DNA from: Neelides folsomi
Taxonomy: Eukaryota; Arthropoda; Collembola; Neelipleona; Neelidae
Length of the DNA: 48,176 nucleotides
Assembly (NCBI GenBank): GCA_034687125.1
Contig: JAQGBZ010000434.1
Span: 1-48,176 of the forward strand
Direction of reading: 5' to 3'
Shown here: one piece after another, positions 1-12,628 of the stretch
Numbering within the stretch: position 1 is the first letter of the stretch
How the letters are laid out: every line of letters begins with the position of its first letter
Notes under the pieces: model-generated
The model's input: the letters and a program-made list of their open reading frames with translations, nothing else
Told to the model about the DNA's origin: nothing
Database searches by the model: none
Program-made: the position numbers and the translations under genes

Positions 1-393
1 ACTTTCATGATTTCATGGACTTATGGGAGTTTTGGTTTACCTTGCATAAAAACAGAATTTGGCGAAGGTTAAGTTTAGTAAAAATGATCTCATTTGAGGG
101 AAAGATCTTTCATCCCAATTGACACTCGTTCTCGTGTGAAGACCAGGAGAGGAATATTTGGGGGGAGTTGTGGGGGATTTGAAGGATTCGCCTTTGGCAA
201 AACGAACCTCCTTCCCTCATTCCACGTCAGCCGGTGGTTTCGTGTCATACAAAGATCTTCAACATTGGCCCTCCTATGTCCTAATACAACTTTCCAATAT
301 ATGAAGATCTTCAACTTGTATTCTTCTAGATCTACCCAAAGGTGAAGCTTTGAAACCAGACGATTGGGGTGTTTTGTGAAATTCACGTCATCC

Positions 394-431
394 TATAAAA
401 AACTGGTTCTCAGCCCCCGAGAGTCTTCAGT
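394..431 (+). promoter_or_regulatory. Candidate TATA/initiator promoter upstream of the desaturase
   Basis: TATAAAA lies at 394-400 and an arthropod-type initiator TCAGT at 427-431. The spacing to the initiator A is about 35 bp, slightly longer than usual. A possible leader exon follows, ending at a good donor (AAAG then GTAAAG) at 789/790. This would make 429 to 789 the untranslated first exon of the desaturase. The assignment is inferred from motifs only. Confidence 0.35.
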
Positions 432-789
432 ACGTCTTCAGACTCTTTCTGGTCCCACTTACACACATTGGATATTTAACTTTGATTAACTCCGCTCTCA
501 AAAACTCCTTTTGGGTTAATTTCCTTCTCACGGGATAATTAGGACAAATATTTTACAATTCCCCCTTTGATCTTTCAATCTTGGGAGGAATTTTAGAAAA
601 TCTGCCGCTCGTTGGTGTTAAAGGAGTTAAATCGAGCCGGGAGGATTTCGCTCTTTTCAATTTCCTCGTTTTCTTTCCATTTAATTATTCTTGAGTTAAT
701 TTGGATCTTGAGTGCCTTTAATTTCTTAATCAACCTTCGACTCAGCGACTTCACTCCGACTTTTCAGATCGCAACGACAACGTGCAAAG
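429..789 (+). other. Candidate 5' untranslated exon of the desaturase
   Basis: This segment runs from the candidate initiator to a consensus splice donor at 790. The desaturase start codon sits 9 nt after a strong acceptor (polypyrimidine tract then CCAG, 2671-2674), so at least one upstream leader exon must exist. This is the best candidate I can see. The implied leader intron is 790-2674. Short ORFs in it have no recognisable product. Confidence 0.35.
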
Positions 790-2674
790 GTAAAGGATCA
801 TTTTAACCTTAATTTTATTACTATGATTAAAATTCTGAGCTTGCTCCATGGCCATCTATTTTTTGAGTTAAAAATATAAAAATTGGCAAAAAATAATATT
901 TATCAGTTTTTTCTTTGATCTCCTTATTGAACAGTTATTATTATTTTATTCTTCCTTACATTTAGGAAATATTTTAATAATGTATTTAATGATTAAGGTG
1001 ATTAGTATTCATTTTTATAGCCTTTAGTTTTTGTTATAATAATTATATTTAAACCCACATTAGATATGAAAATGAAAAATAATATTAGATATACAGACAT
1101 ACATTTACAAATTACAAATAGAACAGATGAGATTGTGAACACGTTTATGACTTCACATTGCATGATTGATGTGTGTGGATTTATTATAATTTATTGTTAG
1201 AAGCATTGATAAATATTTTGTGAGTTGAATGCATTAAATAAAGTTAATTTAATATGAATCCTTGCGAAGGAGTTCCGTTTATGATAGGAGAAGCGAAAGT
1301 GAGATTTCTAATAAGAAGTTTGCTCGTTTCTCTCTTCGGTCTCTCGCTCGTGTTAAACGAAGTTCCTTATTCCCCTTCATGCACACCAATCTTCCCCTCA
1401 ACCCCATTAACTTCCTCCATTATCCTCACAATAATCGCTTTTTACAATCAAATCCGCATTTTTGACTCCAAAGTTCATTTTGGCATCTTCCGCCTTTTAC
1501 AAAATGAACTTATGCGATATCTGTGCCCTTTATGTCCTTAATAGCTAGTTATTACAATTACAATTGCCACAATCAGCCTCAGACCTTTATCTTTAACAGA
1601 GCCGAATGAAAAGTGCAGCAACTTTGCACTGGACTTGTTACTTCACTAATTCACTTACATTTAGCGGCTTTGCGTATCAACACTTTGATTCCCAACACAC
1701 ACCTGTTGCATTCTGAATTTTCTGAGTCATTCGCAAAATTATATTTGCCATTTTCGTGTAAAGAAAATTTGTTGCAGTTTCTTCTTAAAGTAATTTTAAT
1801 ATAAAAATTAATGTGATTTACAATATTACAATAATACTCTATTATTGTAATTATTTTCTAACTTATATCAAATTACAGTGATAGTATAATCAAAAGGTTA
1901 AAACAATATAATTTATTTTAAAAATAGTTTTTGATATTATCTTAATTTTGTGATTGTTAAAGAGTTTAATTTTCTATAAAATACCATTATTGTGTTTTCA
2001 CGCTCGGGTAGAAATAATTGCCGAGCAGCCTAACATGATATTTGTTGCGGTTGGTGTTTTCTTAATCAATGCATTTTTCTCACGGTTCAACCCTGAAAAT
2101 GACTCGAATCATTATTTACAAATCCACAAACATAAATTTATGTACATGTTTGATATTTATTATATATTTAAATTCATTACATAAGCTTTAAGTGCAAGGA
2201 AGTTTTAGTTTTCAATAGTTGCTCATTTTGATAAAATTGATATCTCCAATTTCAAAAATATACAATATCATATAAAATAATACAGTATTAGTAGATGATG
2301 GACACGTTCTTCTTTTAAGTATAGATGCAATTTTCACAAGCCAATTATACGATTAAGTAATTATAAGTTATTTATTTTTATTAAGCAATTAAATTCGTTT
2401 AACACTCTGTATTAAAACTTTAATAACTCGTATTGACCATGTTAACCATAGTGGAGATTTAAACTCTTCATTATCTAATCCAACAATTTACAATTAAATC
2501 CCTAGAGAGTTCATTTTAGCATTATTTTAGCCATGATGATATCTTAATTGGTTCTCACAGCTCTCATATATTCAATAATTGAATTATACAAGTATCTACT
2601 ATGTATCTGTCTGTATCAACATTTTTAACATGACTGGGTTTTAATTTTTTCAATAATAGTGGTTTTTGTTCCAG
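790..2674 (+). other. Probable leader intron of the desaturase; no gene seen
   Basis: AT-rich sequence of about 1.9 kb between the candidate leader exon and the first coding exon. A 95-codon ORF at 1254-1541 has low-complexity Leu/Ser/Ile content and no recognisable domain. I see no splice logic or similarity to support it as a gene. Confidence 0.35.
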
Positions 2675-2683
2675 AGTTGAAAA

Positions 2684-4490
2684 ATGACTCCAGCCCCGAC
2701 AAGTACGAAAACTCTCACAGAAGCGAGAGAAATGTTTGAAGTGGGGAAAGGGCCCTTGAAGAAGAATGGGAAGATTCAAAGTACCAACGGTGTCGTAAAA
2801 CCCGTGTCGGATGAAGATGAGCCGCTCCAAATGGTTTGGAGAAACGTCGGACTTTTCATTTATCTCCACGCGGCGGCTTTTTACGGCCTTTGGATGCTCC
2901 TTTCTGGACAAGTCATGTTCAAAACTTTCCTATGGGGTAATTAACTTTAATTAACCCATATATTAACTAACCTGTTTACTATTTTTATTAGATTTATCAT
3001 ATAAATAATTTATCATTATAATCTTTTATATTAAAGGTGTTTTCCATTTCTTATATAATATTTATACATTTTTCTAGTTATATCTTTATTAGTCAGGTTT
3101 TTATCGTTATTTGTGGTTAATTTATCGATTTAACTGTGGATTTATTCATTGGGGTTTTTTTAACAATTGTGGTTTGGATTTTCCAATTTTTTTTGTCATT
3201 TTAGGATTCTTGTTTTACTGCATGAGTGGATTTGGAATTACTGGTGGAGCTCATCGGTACTGGGCTCATAAATCATTCAAGGCTAAAACTCCACTTCGGT
3301 TGATTCTCGTAATTTGCCAGACAGTCGCATTTCAAGTGAGTTTAATAATTTAATAATAAAATGATTTATATTTCCTATCCAATAGATTAAAAACCCCGAA
3401 TGTCTCTATTTAATATTTATGTCATTTATTTAATATTAAACTTGATTCATATTTCAGAATTCAATATGGGAATGGTGTCGGGATCATCGGGTTCATCACA
3501 AATTCACGGAAACTCATGCGGATCCTCACAATGCTCGGAGAGGATTTTTCTTCGCCCATATTGGATGGCTGATGTGCAAAAAACACGAAGCTGTGAAGGC
3601 AAAAGGGCAAACAATCGACATGTCGGATTTAGAAGCTGATCCTATTGTTGTTTTCCAGAAAAAGTATAAACAAAAGTTTTTTCATTTTAACTTGAACAAA
3701 TACAAATATATTACTAACATATAAACAAACTTACTGACATACTGATACTGAAATCCAATCTAATACACACAACAAACTTTCATGACTTGCATTGTTTATT
3801 TATTATCTGAACTTTTTTTCCAGGTATTATGTTCCATTGGTTCTCACAGCCTGCTTCTTTATTCCAACTCTCGTCCCTTGGTACTTTTGGGGAGAGAAGT
3901 TTGCAATTTCTTGGTTCTTTGCAGCCCAGTTCCGTTACTGCATTACTCTCCATATGACTTGGCTTGTCAATTCAGCCGCCCACATGTGGGGACCGAGACC
4001 TTATGATAAGTATGTTTATTTTATATTTGTTTAATTTTATTACTAAATTATTACATATAATTTAAAGTTTCTTTTATGATGGATGTACTTAATGTTAATT
4101 CACAAATTAATTATTTTCAGAACTATTAATCCAGCCGAGAATGTCTACGTTGCATGGTTTGCATGGGGTGAAGGATGGCACAATTACCATCATGTTTTCC
4201 CATGGGACTACAAGACGGCTGAAATTGGACAATACCAATACAACTTCACTGCTGCGTTCATCGACTTTTTTGCAAAGGTCGGATGGGCTTATGATTTGAA
4301 ATCTGTTCCAAAGAACATTGTGATGCAGAGGGTCGGAAGGACCGGAGATGGGACACATGAGAGTGGAAAGGGCGGAGGTCAAAATGCTTATAATTATCAT
4401 CACAATGGCCCTTGGGGATGGGGAGACAAAGACATTCCAGATGAGGATTTCCAATTAACAGAGAATCTATATCCGATCAAAGAAGAATAA
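2684..4490 (+). CDS. SCD: Acyl-CoA delta-9 desaturase (stearoyl-CoA desaturase family)
   Basis: This is an ER-membrane di-iron enzyme that adds the first double bond to saturated acyl-CoA, using cytochrome b5 electrons. Coding exons are 2684-2936, 3205-3335, 3458-3663, 3824-4009 and 4121-4490. All introns are GT-AG, phases agree, and they give 381 aa, close to family length. The histidine boxes are HRYWAH (101-106), HRVHH (138-142) and HNYHH (279-283), plus NSAAH (246-250). Relative to my memory of mouse SCD1, the metal ligands are offset by a constant 19 residues, so the site looks complete. Four hydrophobic segments flank the boxes. The start is the first ATG after the leader acceptor. The C-terminus after RTGDGTHESG carries a Gly/Asn/His-rich stretch (about 342-355) before a WGWGDKD motif. 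Which desaturase paralogue this is (general delta-9 or a specialised one) cannot be told from sequence alone. Confidence 0.95.
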
Positions 4491-4532
4491 AATTAATATA
4501 CTTGTACAAAGGTGTATTTACGATTACTATTA

Positions 4533-4538
4533 AATAAA
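4533..4538 (+). terminator. Candidate poly(A) signal of the desaturase
   Basis: AATAAA lies 43 nt after the stop codon. Another copy overlaps the stop at about 4485 and is too close to be the main signal. Confidence 0.5.
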
Positions 4539-4539
4539 T

Positions 4540-6376
4540 ATAAGAACTAAAATGTCAATTGGTGAAGAAATTGAAGAAATTGAGCATGTGGATAAAAACA
4601 ATTTTGACTCTTCCTCTATAACTATTGTATAATTCAGCTGCATAAAGGATTTATTTAGCAATAAATCATTTTCTTATTTTTGGAAGAGAAATATTGAGTA
4701 GGGAAGAGAATTTAATATTTTTGTGAAACTTGAATTTACTAAAAGTATGGTGAAATTACTATTGAAGTATGGTGAAGATTATCATCAATGTATTTTGTAA
4801 GAAATCATCACAAAGCGTACCTAATCTCAAATTACTCAATTGAGCTATTTTTCAAAACTGTCCAATCGTTAAGTCGAAGTGATTAATATTTAAAAGGCTT
4901 AAAAATAAATATTCTAAATTTAATATGATAGATACGATTGTTGGTTGTAGTGTTGTCAGTTGTGTGTGTGTGTGTTATGTAAGATTATAATGATAGTTAA
5001 TGTTAACTAATTTGGAATATTTGACAATCTGGTTGAAATTGTGAGCTTAAGTTTGGCATGGATTGAGAATGTGAGGATTTAAAATCTCTTTAATAATTAA
5101 TCGGTATTGTTTGAGAGATCTGAAGCTGAATGGGAAAAGGCTAAAAAAATTATACTGATATTACCTGTTTGTATCAACTTTATCATACAATTTTGTTACA
5201 TGTATGCAATCTGTAATGTTAAGCGTTAAAAAATTGCGAAAAAAAGTTTACAACTTTTGATTTTTGTATGGAAAGTTTTTGTATGAATTTATGTTGGATG
5301 TTTTGATGAGTTTTTGAATTTATTGATCTAATTGTTAATTGAACTTTATTAAGAAAAGAGTCATAAATATATGCATGGCATTTTAAAGTCTAATTGTCAC
5401 AATAGGTGCTCATGCTCGCATCATCAATATCAATATATTACACAATGTTAAATACAAATATGTACTTATATCATGTATCGTACCATATTTAAATATGGAA
5501 ACAATTTACTGAAGAAAAGTCTGTGAAAGCTCGGACAATCCCCTCAATGCTTTTTTACTTATTAATTAAAAATATTAATGTTAAAGTATTAAAGGTGACT
5601 TTTGCCGAAATCGCAAAATGATATATTTGCAACATTAAATAATCATGAATATTTAATATGGCTCTAACTTGAACTATGTATAATTTATATTAATAAATTT
5701 ACCTCTAAATGTAAATTGCAACCTTAATGTTAATTTAGGCCGTGTGTTGACTTTTCCTCTTTATTTGCCGTTTGTTGTAATTATTAGTTATTCACATTAT
5801 ATTGTAATACATTATTTATTGAAATTGCAATGTTGAGAATAAATAAACTTTATATGATGTTTCACATGCTTTTAACTTTTTACCACAATTTGGATTTGGG
5901 TAAAGTTCACGTCATTTTCATTTGAATTTTACCATTAATAATACAAAAGCTTGCTAAAAGTTCTATAGGTATCTGGGCGTAAAAACTAAAATGAACGGAA
6001 GAGGAAAGCCACGGGCTCGAATTCCCTTTATGTAACATTTATTTATTTATGATTTTAAAGGATAACATTTATTTAGTCTTGATCATTACGAATTCTGGGA
6101 ATTAATTCATTGTGGGAAAATGAATAATCAGATTCTTATTAAGTTTATTAAAACTAATTCATTTCATTAAAAATTGCCTATAATAATGTATATTTAATTA
6201 GTACTGTGTAGACAAATAACCCAATTAGTTAACTTTCAAACTTACTTTATTTCAAACTTTGTAATTTTATATTATTTTAAAATTAAAGAGAAATGAATTA
6301 ATTCCAGATGAATTATTAATAAAAATTCATTATTATTAAATATTCATCTTATTTATCAGTTTTTTAGTCTTCACAG
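4540..6376. other. Spacer between desaturase and transporter
   Basis: AT-rich non-coding sequence. It contains a (TG)7 microsatellite at 4961-4974 and no convincing ORF. The transporter start codon follows an acceptor-like CTTCACAG ending at 6376, so a leader exon or promoter of the transporter is probably somewhere in this stretch. I could not place it. Confidence 0.5.
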
Positions 6377-6381
6377 TGAAA

Positions 6382-9300
6382 ATGATTGACTTTGATATGA
6401 TGATTGTTCATGTGGGGGAGTTTGGAAAATATCAAAAGTTCCTTTTTGTGTTCCAAGGTATAAAAATCTTTCATTTACTTCTGATTAAATCCACATTGAA
6501 CTTTATTGGCTATTTTTTGCAAAATGTTATTTAATGTTAATTTCTAATATATTTTTTAGCTCCTTTCTGCCTTTTCGTGACGTTTGTTTTATTTGGTAAA
6601 ATACATTTTATATAACTTTCCATATATAAAATAATACAGATAAATTATACCTTTTGGGGAAAAAATCATGTCAATCAATCATGTATTTAATTTGAGTTTC
6701 CAGTCTTCAATTAAAATTATATGATAGTAACAAGGCTAAATTCATCAAATTGAAGCATTTATTCTGGAAACTCCTTGTATTAAATTATACTATGACATGA
6801 TTCTTTCCCAAAAGGTTCCATATCTAAAAAATAAAAAGTACAGGAATTGACGATGGGATGATGAAGACATAATTTAATCAAACCTTGTTCATTACTTATT
6901 ATAGGTCAATTGTTCATGACGAATTATCCACAAAACTATTGGTGCAGAGATTATGTTGATCTAAACTGTTACAATCTCACAGATATTCAAAGGTTGATTC
7001 TTAAGTTTATTCAATCTATCTCACAGTTAATGATATTCCATTTAATTAACATTATTATAAATTATGCATAAGTCAAATTAATTCAAAAATCTTAATATAG
7101 GCAAAATCTATCTTTCCCACTTCGCGAACCAGAAAGACGAGAATACAATTTCCATCAAAAGTACATTACCGAAAATGAAAATATTAACTGTTCCCTAATT
7201 GCAATTAATAGGAGGTAACTTGACTAACTACTATTATACTCATCACATAAATGTCACATCACATTAAACCTAATTACCTCTGTGTAACATTTATAGCCAA
7301 CTTAATTATATTTTATAATGAAGTTCATTCATCTTTGTTTCAGAGCAATCGCTTCTTGTTCTAGCAATCTCACAACTCTTTGCAGTTGCACTTTCTCCAT
7401 AACTCCAGAATGCGTTCATCTTACACCTCAAAACTCCATATCTCAAACTATTGTTAGAAGGAAAAGATACGGGAATTATTATAACAGGTGGAATAATCCT
7501 CAATTGTATCAAAGGCCACCAGCAACTACAACAACTACAACAACACCCAGTACAAGGACAAGGCCCACAACGACAACAACGGAGGACTATCAAGAAGCAA
7601 CTGTTTCTGAAGAAGAATTTGAAAGAGAAAGAATCCAAGCTTTAAACCCTGGGGGAGATTATTGGAATAATCCTCCAATATATGATGTGACAACTACAAC
7701 CAGACCAATAACTACTACAAGAAGAAGTACAACAAGAAGCACTGTGAAAAGTACTATAAGAAGTACCATAAGAAGTACTACAAAAAGTACTACTAGTAGG
7801 AATGGGATCATAAGCACTACAAGAATAAATGTAAATCCGGATTTAAATGATCCAAATATTGAAAACACTTTCGAAAATGCGAGACTTGATTCTGCTTTTG
7901 CCGATTGTCAAACTCGAAATTTTCCTACACCTGAAGTTATTGGGATCAGGGACCGTTGGTTTTATCGTCGACTGGATGAAAGAAATTCTAGACGTCAAGT
8001 TTGCTCAATTCCCAAAGTTGATTTATCTCGGTGGTCAATTCCAAATAGCACAATCTTTGAAACGATCAGCAGCAATGGATGGAAAATCGAAGGAACCAAA
8101 TGCACTAATTGGGGATTTGATCCCAATCATATGGATGCTCCTTATGTTACAATCGTTACTCACGTAAGTTATTTGGGTAAATAGTAATTTATTCCAAATA
8201 TAGCCAAATTATCATTTAATCCAAATTCCCCATTAAGGTTAACTTTTTTAATAACTGACCGATGAATCAATTAAATTAATATCAAGTTATTAACTACATA
8301 ATATCAGATTACTTAATTAGAACCAAATTCCTTTCTAATGCGTATTAACTTTTAATACCATTTGTTTTATTTTTGTTTTATTAGTGGAATTCTGATTGGT
8401 TTCTTGACCCTGAGATGCGAAACACAATCTCCCAAGCTGTGTTTTTTGTAGGAGCCATATGTGGAGGATTTCTTATTGGATATATTGCAGACAAGTGAAA
8501 GAAATTTACTTCATTTATCTTTATGAATTTTATATAGATTGATTAATGAAAGTTTTATTAATGTAGACATGGTCGGGTGCCAGCGTTGATCACAGCCAAT
8601 ATGTTTGGATGCATTGGCGGAGCTTTGTCGGCTGCTCCTTTTGCAATTGTTTATTTTCCTCTTTTTTGCTTCTTCAGATTTATTACTGGTTTTGCTTTTG
8701 ACAACAGTTTCACCATGATGTACATTTTAGGTAAATTATGAACCATTTCTACTTTTATATCAATTAAATTAATTTTCAAATTATTCAGATTGTATTCATT
8801 TAATGTAAATCGAATATTGTGTAGTTCTTGAATATGTCGGGCCAACATATCGAACAATGGTTGCGAATCTTTCAATAGCCGTTTTCTTCACACTTGGAAC
8901 GATCATTTTGCCCTGGTTGGCTGTTTTGGTCATGGATTGGCAAATTTACGCTCTTCTCATTTCACTCCCAATGATTCTTTCTCTTTTGTCTATATGGCTC
9001 GTCCCGGAGTCTGCAAGGCGAGGAAACTTTATGCTAAATGGCTATCTAATTTATTCTAATTAGCATTTAAATTACGAATATCGTTTTGACATCTTCCTTA
9101 TTATGATTCACCATATTAGCATCTAATGAGAATTTATCCTCTTTTAGATGGCTCTTGTCAAAAGGAAGGACGGCCGAAGCGACAATAATTCTAAGACAAT
9201 TCGCTAAGGTTAATGGACGAAAGGTTGAAGAGAAAATTTTCGTAGAGTTCGAGGTTAGTAGAACTTGAACAAAAATGAAATATTCCCCAATACTACGTGG

Positions 9301-11380
9301 AAAATTCTTCATTAAATTGCTAAAGGAAAATTGTCAGGAATTTAATAATGAAAATTGTCTATGACCCTTGTTTACCTATGATCTTTTAACAAATATAAAC
9401 ATACTATTGATAAATATACCATATTTATATTATCAATATATTTCTATATAATTTCCTACTACCTGTAATATATATGGTAAACCATCAAAAATGTCCATTT
9501 TATTAAAGGTAGCATAATAAATAATAAAAATAATATTTTTGATCATATTTTATACGAAATGTATAGGAAGGAGCGGAAGCACTTTACAAAGAGATTTCTC
9601 AAGAGAAAGAGGAATCTCTTATGGATGGTTTGAAGCGGCCGAAGATTCTCAAGAATTTCGTTCTTCTCACCATCATTTGGTATCAAAATAAGAACAATAT
9701 ACCATACACAATATTACATATAATATTTACAATATTTAATGTTAGTACTAGCAGTACTATAGTATATTTTATATGATTAATATGTCTATTATTGAATATG
9801 TCGCTTACACGTTCTATGATCTTCATCATATTCCAAGGTCGATGATTGCTCTCTGTTATGATGGCCATTCCCGAAACGTGTTGAACTTCAGCGTCTTGGA
9901 CATCTTTTACCGATTTACAATTGCTTCAATGACCGAATTCCCCGCTGACATTTTACTCATCTTGACTCTTGACCGGGCAGGGCGGCGATTTTTGGCATTT
10001 TCTTCACTTGTCCTTTCTGGAGTTTTCAGTTTGATTTCCGCATTGGTTCCAGAAACTCCTGATCGTAATTTTAATTCAACATTAGTATCACAATGATAAT
10101 AATAGAATGTCATCTAATAAAAATTGCGATTAATTTACATTATTTTAATTTAAAAAATTTAATTAACCGGATTTCAGTTGTCGTTCCACTTTTCGCCCTA
10201 ACGATGGTTTCGAGATTCTTCGTCAATGTTTCCTTCAATATTGGATTACAATATGCGGCTGAACTTCTTCCGACAGTTATTAGAGGTTCACATAAACCTT
10301 TAATTTATTTTTTAGAAATTTAATTAATCTTTTTTCTCATTAAATATGATGCTTATTTAGCACAAGGCGTAAATGCAATTCATATCATGGGCTACGTCGC
10401 TCAAATCATCTCGCCATATATCGCCTCGATCGTAAATTTTTTTCTAAATCCGCTTTTCAATAACAACGTGTTAAATATTGAAAGTGCATTTTAACAGCCG
10501 CCAAATGGTTTCAATGTGCCAATGTTTGTAAACACACTTGCCCCATGCTTCAATGCACCAGACAGGAAATTTTAGTACAATTTTAAATAGACAAATAGGA
10601 ATTCAAATATTTTAACGTCCAACTAAAGACGCATAAAATTACAAACTTAAAAATAGTTGAAATTTTATTGCAACCTCACAACTGCCGCGTATTTCCTGTC
10701 AATTGCATAAGGTGCACATAAATAGGTTAATGTTGAGTTGAGTTATTGGATCACTTCAAGGTTATTAAAGGAAGATTATGCTTTATGTCTGATAATGACA
10801 TTGTATCTATTAAAGATGTGGATTAAAATTTATTTTTTTAATAATAATTAAATATTTGATTTGGCGATTTTCAGGGTCGAACAAATCGACCTTTGTCTTT
10901 GATCCTCTTGGCCATTTTTGCCATCATTGGCGGAGTTCTCTCGCTTTTCCTTCCAGAAACTCTTGGCGAAGATCTTGCTAATAATTTGGAAGAAGGAGAG
11001 GCCTTTGGGAAAAATCAATCTTTTTTTAGTTGTCCGTTATGGTCCAAGTAAGTACAAGATTCAATTGGGCTATTTCGCATCAAATGCAATTTATTCTCAA
11101 ATTACACACCTTTTTATATCACCGCAATATATAAATGTAGCAATGGTATATTCACAGGAAGCGAGATTTGGACGAAGAAGATGTATTGCCAACAGCTCCG
11201 AAAGTAACATTGCGAAATTCAATGCGACCTTCCATGCGAGGCGAAACTTTCCGTTCGAGCATCATCTCCCATGGGAGTACAGGTTCAGGTCATTTGAACG
11301 TATTGAGGCGAAACCGAAGAGTAGATCTCGACCCGGGCACCGGCACCGAGAAAAAACCATTGTTTAGGAACACGAGATGA
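6382..11380 (+). CDS. SLC22-type organic cation/carnitine transporter with mucin-like extracellular loop
   Basis: A 12-helix major facilitator protein of the plasma membrane, expected to move organic cations or zwitterions; the substrate is not predictable. Exons: 6382-6457, 6560-6595, 6905-6992, 7101-7214, 7344-8163, 8385-8494, 8567-8730, 8825-9017, 9148-9253, 9567-9679, 9838-10064, 10178-10285, 10361-10431, 10875-11047, 11158-11380. Phases agree and give 873 aa, against about 550 for the family. Hallmarks are the N-terminal HVGEFGKYQK, NYWC in the first loop, ADKHGR after helix 2, PESARW (530-535), LTLDRAGRR, and LPETLGEDL near the end. The excess length lies in exon 5 (residues 105-378), the loop between helices 1 and 2. 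It carries Thr/Ser-rich blocks at about 165-184 and 220-256 and several cysteines. The intron after residue 533 uses a GC donor (9018). The tail is basic and Ser/Arg-rich. The family is certain. The exact first exon and the tail borders are slightly less so. Confidence 0.92.
7344..8163 (+). other. Large exon encoding the transporter's Thr/Ser-rich extracellular loop
   Basis: This 820-nt exon is the longest of the gene and encodes nearly the whole loop between helices 1 and 2. The two Thr/Ser blocks contain runs of six or more threonines and repeated short units such as RSTIRSTIRST. They look like targets for O-glycosylation. Between and after them lies ordinary sequence with DCQTR and QVCSIP cysteines that probably match the conserved disulfide-bonded loop of the family. 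ACTACA-type codon repeats suggest growth by replication slippage. Confidence 0.85.
9018..9147 (+). other. Non-canonical GC-AG intron in the transporter
   Basis: The exon ends GCAAG and the intron begins GCGAGG, where GT would be expected. It ends CTTTTAG before ATGGCTC. Joining at these points restores the family motif PESARW and keeps the frame. No nearby GT does so. The other transporter introns reconstructed here begin with GT. Confidence 0.85.
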
Positions 11381-11426
11381 GAAGGAAATTGACTGAGGAG
11401 AAAATTCCATCTGATCATTTTAAAAG

Positions 11427-11432
11427 AATAAA
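11427..11432 (+). terminator. Candidate poly(A) signal of the transporter
   Basis: AATAAA occurs 47 nt after the stop codon. A second copy near 11818 is an alternative. Confidence 0.35.
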
Positions 11433-12628
11433 AGAAATTCGCCTTTTTGTCCTTTTTCCTTGTGGGAGTATCAAAGGAGAAAAGATTGATTTCTTATTGT
11501 CATTTCATTCTCATCAGGGAATCAAAAGGATTCTAATAGAGATTCTAAATGAGATCCAAATGAAGATTTATATGGATTTGAATGGGGAAACATTTTCAAG
11601 TTTTATCTTCTTTTCGGCACCTAGATTACATTACAATATACATTTTATACTTATTATGTACATACTATGGTATACTCTAGCTTATTACATATTACATAGT
11701 AAGTTCATATAACTTAAAGGTTATATTTATTTAAATAGATATTGAGATGCAGGAAGGAAAGTTCGCATATTTATGCCATGTGTAATGTAATAAGATGTAA
11801 TGTAATAAGCTATAGGAATAAACCGGAATAAGTCAAAGAAAATATCGGAGGGATCTTTTGTGAGTGCCAAAAAGGAAAAAAATGCCCTTGACTTTGCACT
11901 TGGGAAATTGGTAATAATCGAGTCGTTGTGAGTCCTCGAGGGAGAATCTTGTAAACACATTATTCTTTTTACTCTCTTCGCTGACTCTTCTCCTTCTCCT
12001 CCCTTTCAATGCTTCATTCGATTGGAGAAAAGACAGAGAAATTCATTGGTTTTTTTTCTGACCTCCAATCTGTCTAAATTCACTTCATTCAACTCCTCTT
12101 CTTATCCAATGGGAAAAGACAATTGAATGGAAAAATACAGGGAAATATGCGGAATGGAAATGACGATGGAACTTTGAGCCCTTGAAATGTCCAAACTGCT
12201 GCATCTACAAAATTACAACGTTTGTTCTGCCTCATTCAACAATTGCAATTCCCAATTTAAATTCAGAGTTATGTGACTTTAATTGCAAATCTAATTTTGC
12301 ACTTTCGGCTCCTTTCCGCTGTCGCTTGCACAATTCATTGGTCACCAAATATTTGATCAATTTTGGTAGCACCAAAAGCTACATACAAATAAATGTAATT
12401 CGTTTAATTATTATGTAATCCTATTTAAATACTTACAACTTGCCGACATGAACATTTTAATAAAAAATTATAACGTTTATTTTAAAATTGTCATTTTTAA
12501 TAAATCGTTATTTTTAAATGTAACATTTTTTGCTAAAATTATAACAAGTTACATTTTGGTTTCAAAAGAGGTTATTTGAGCAGAAAATTGGTTTTTCTTA
12601 AAAACCATTGGATTTTTTTGCTTTATAA
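11433..12628. other. Spacer after the transporter; no gene seen
   Basis: Mixed AT-rich sequence with 60-110 codon ORFs on both strands that lack recognisable domains, splice context or biased composition. It probably includes the end of the transporter 3' UTR. Confidence 0.5.

Noticed and set aside
1254..1541. 95-codon ORF in the desaturase leader intron with hydrophobic segments
   Set aside because: Low-complexity composition, no recognisable family, no splice context, and an overlapping ORF in another frame.
4107..4454. Minus-strand ORF of 115 codons
   Set aside because: It is antisense to desaturase exon 5, which contains a conserved histidine box. It is a shadow ORF.
5990..6040. Sequence with a GGCTCGAATTCCC string resembling a tRNA B-box
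   Set aside because: No matching A-box, acceptor stem or cloverleaf could be drawn around it.
7306..7638. Minus-strand ORF rich in Cys (CCCSCCSCWW-like) that looks like a cysteine-rich peptide
   Set aside because: It is the exact antisense of the Thr-rich repeat of the transporter; ACA/ACAACT repeats read backwards give Cys/Cys/Ser. It has no independent evidence.
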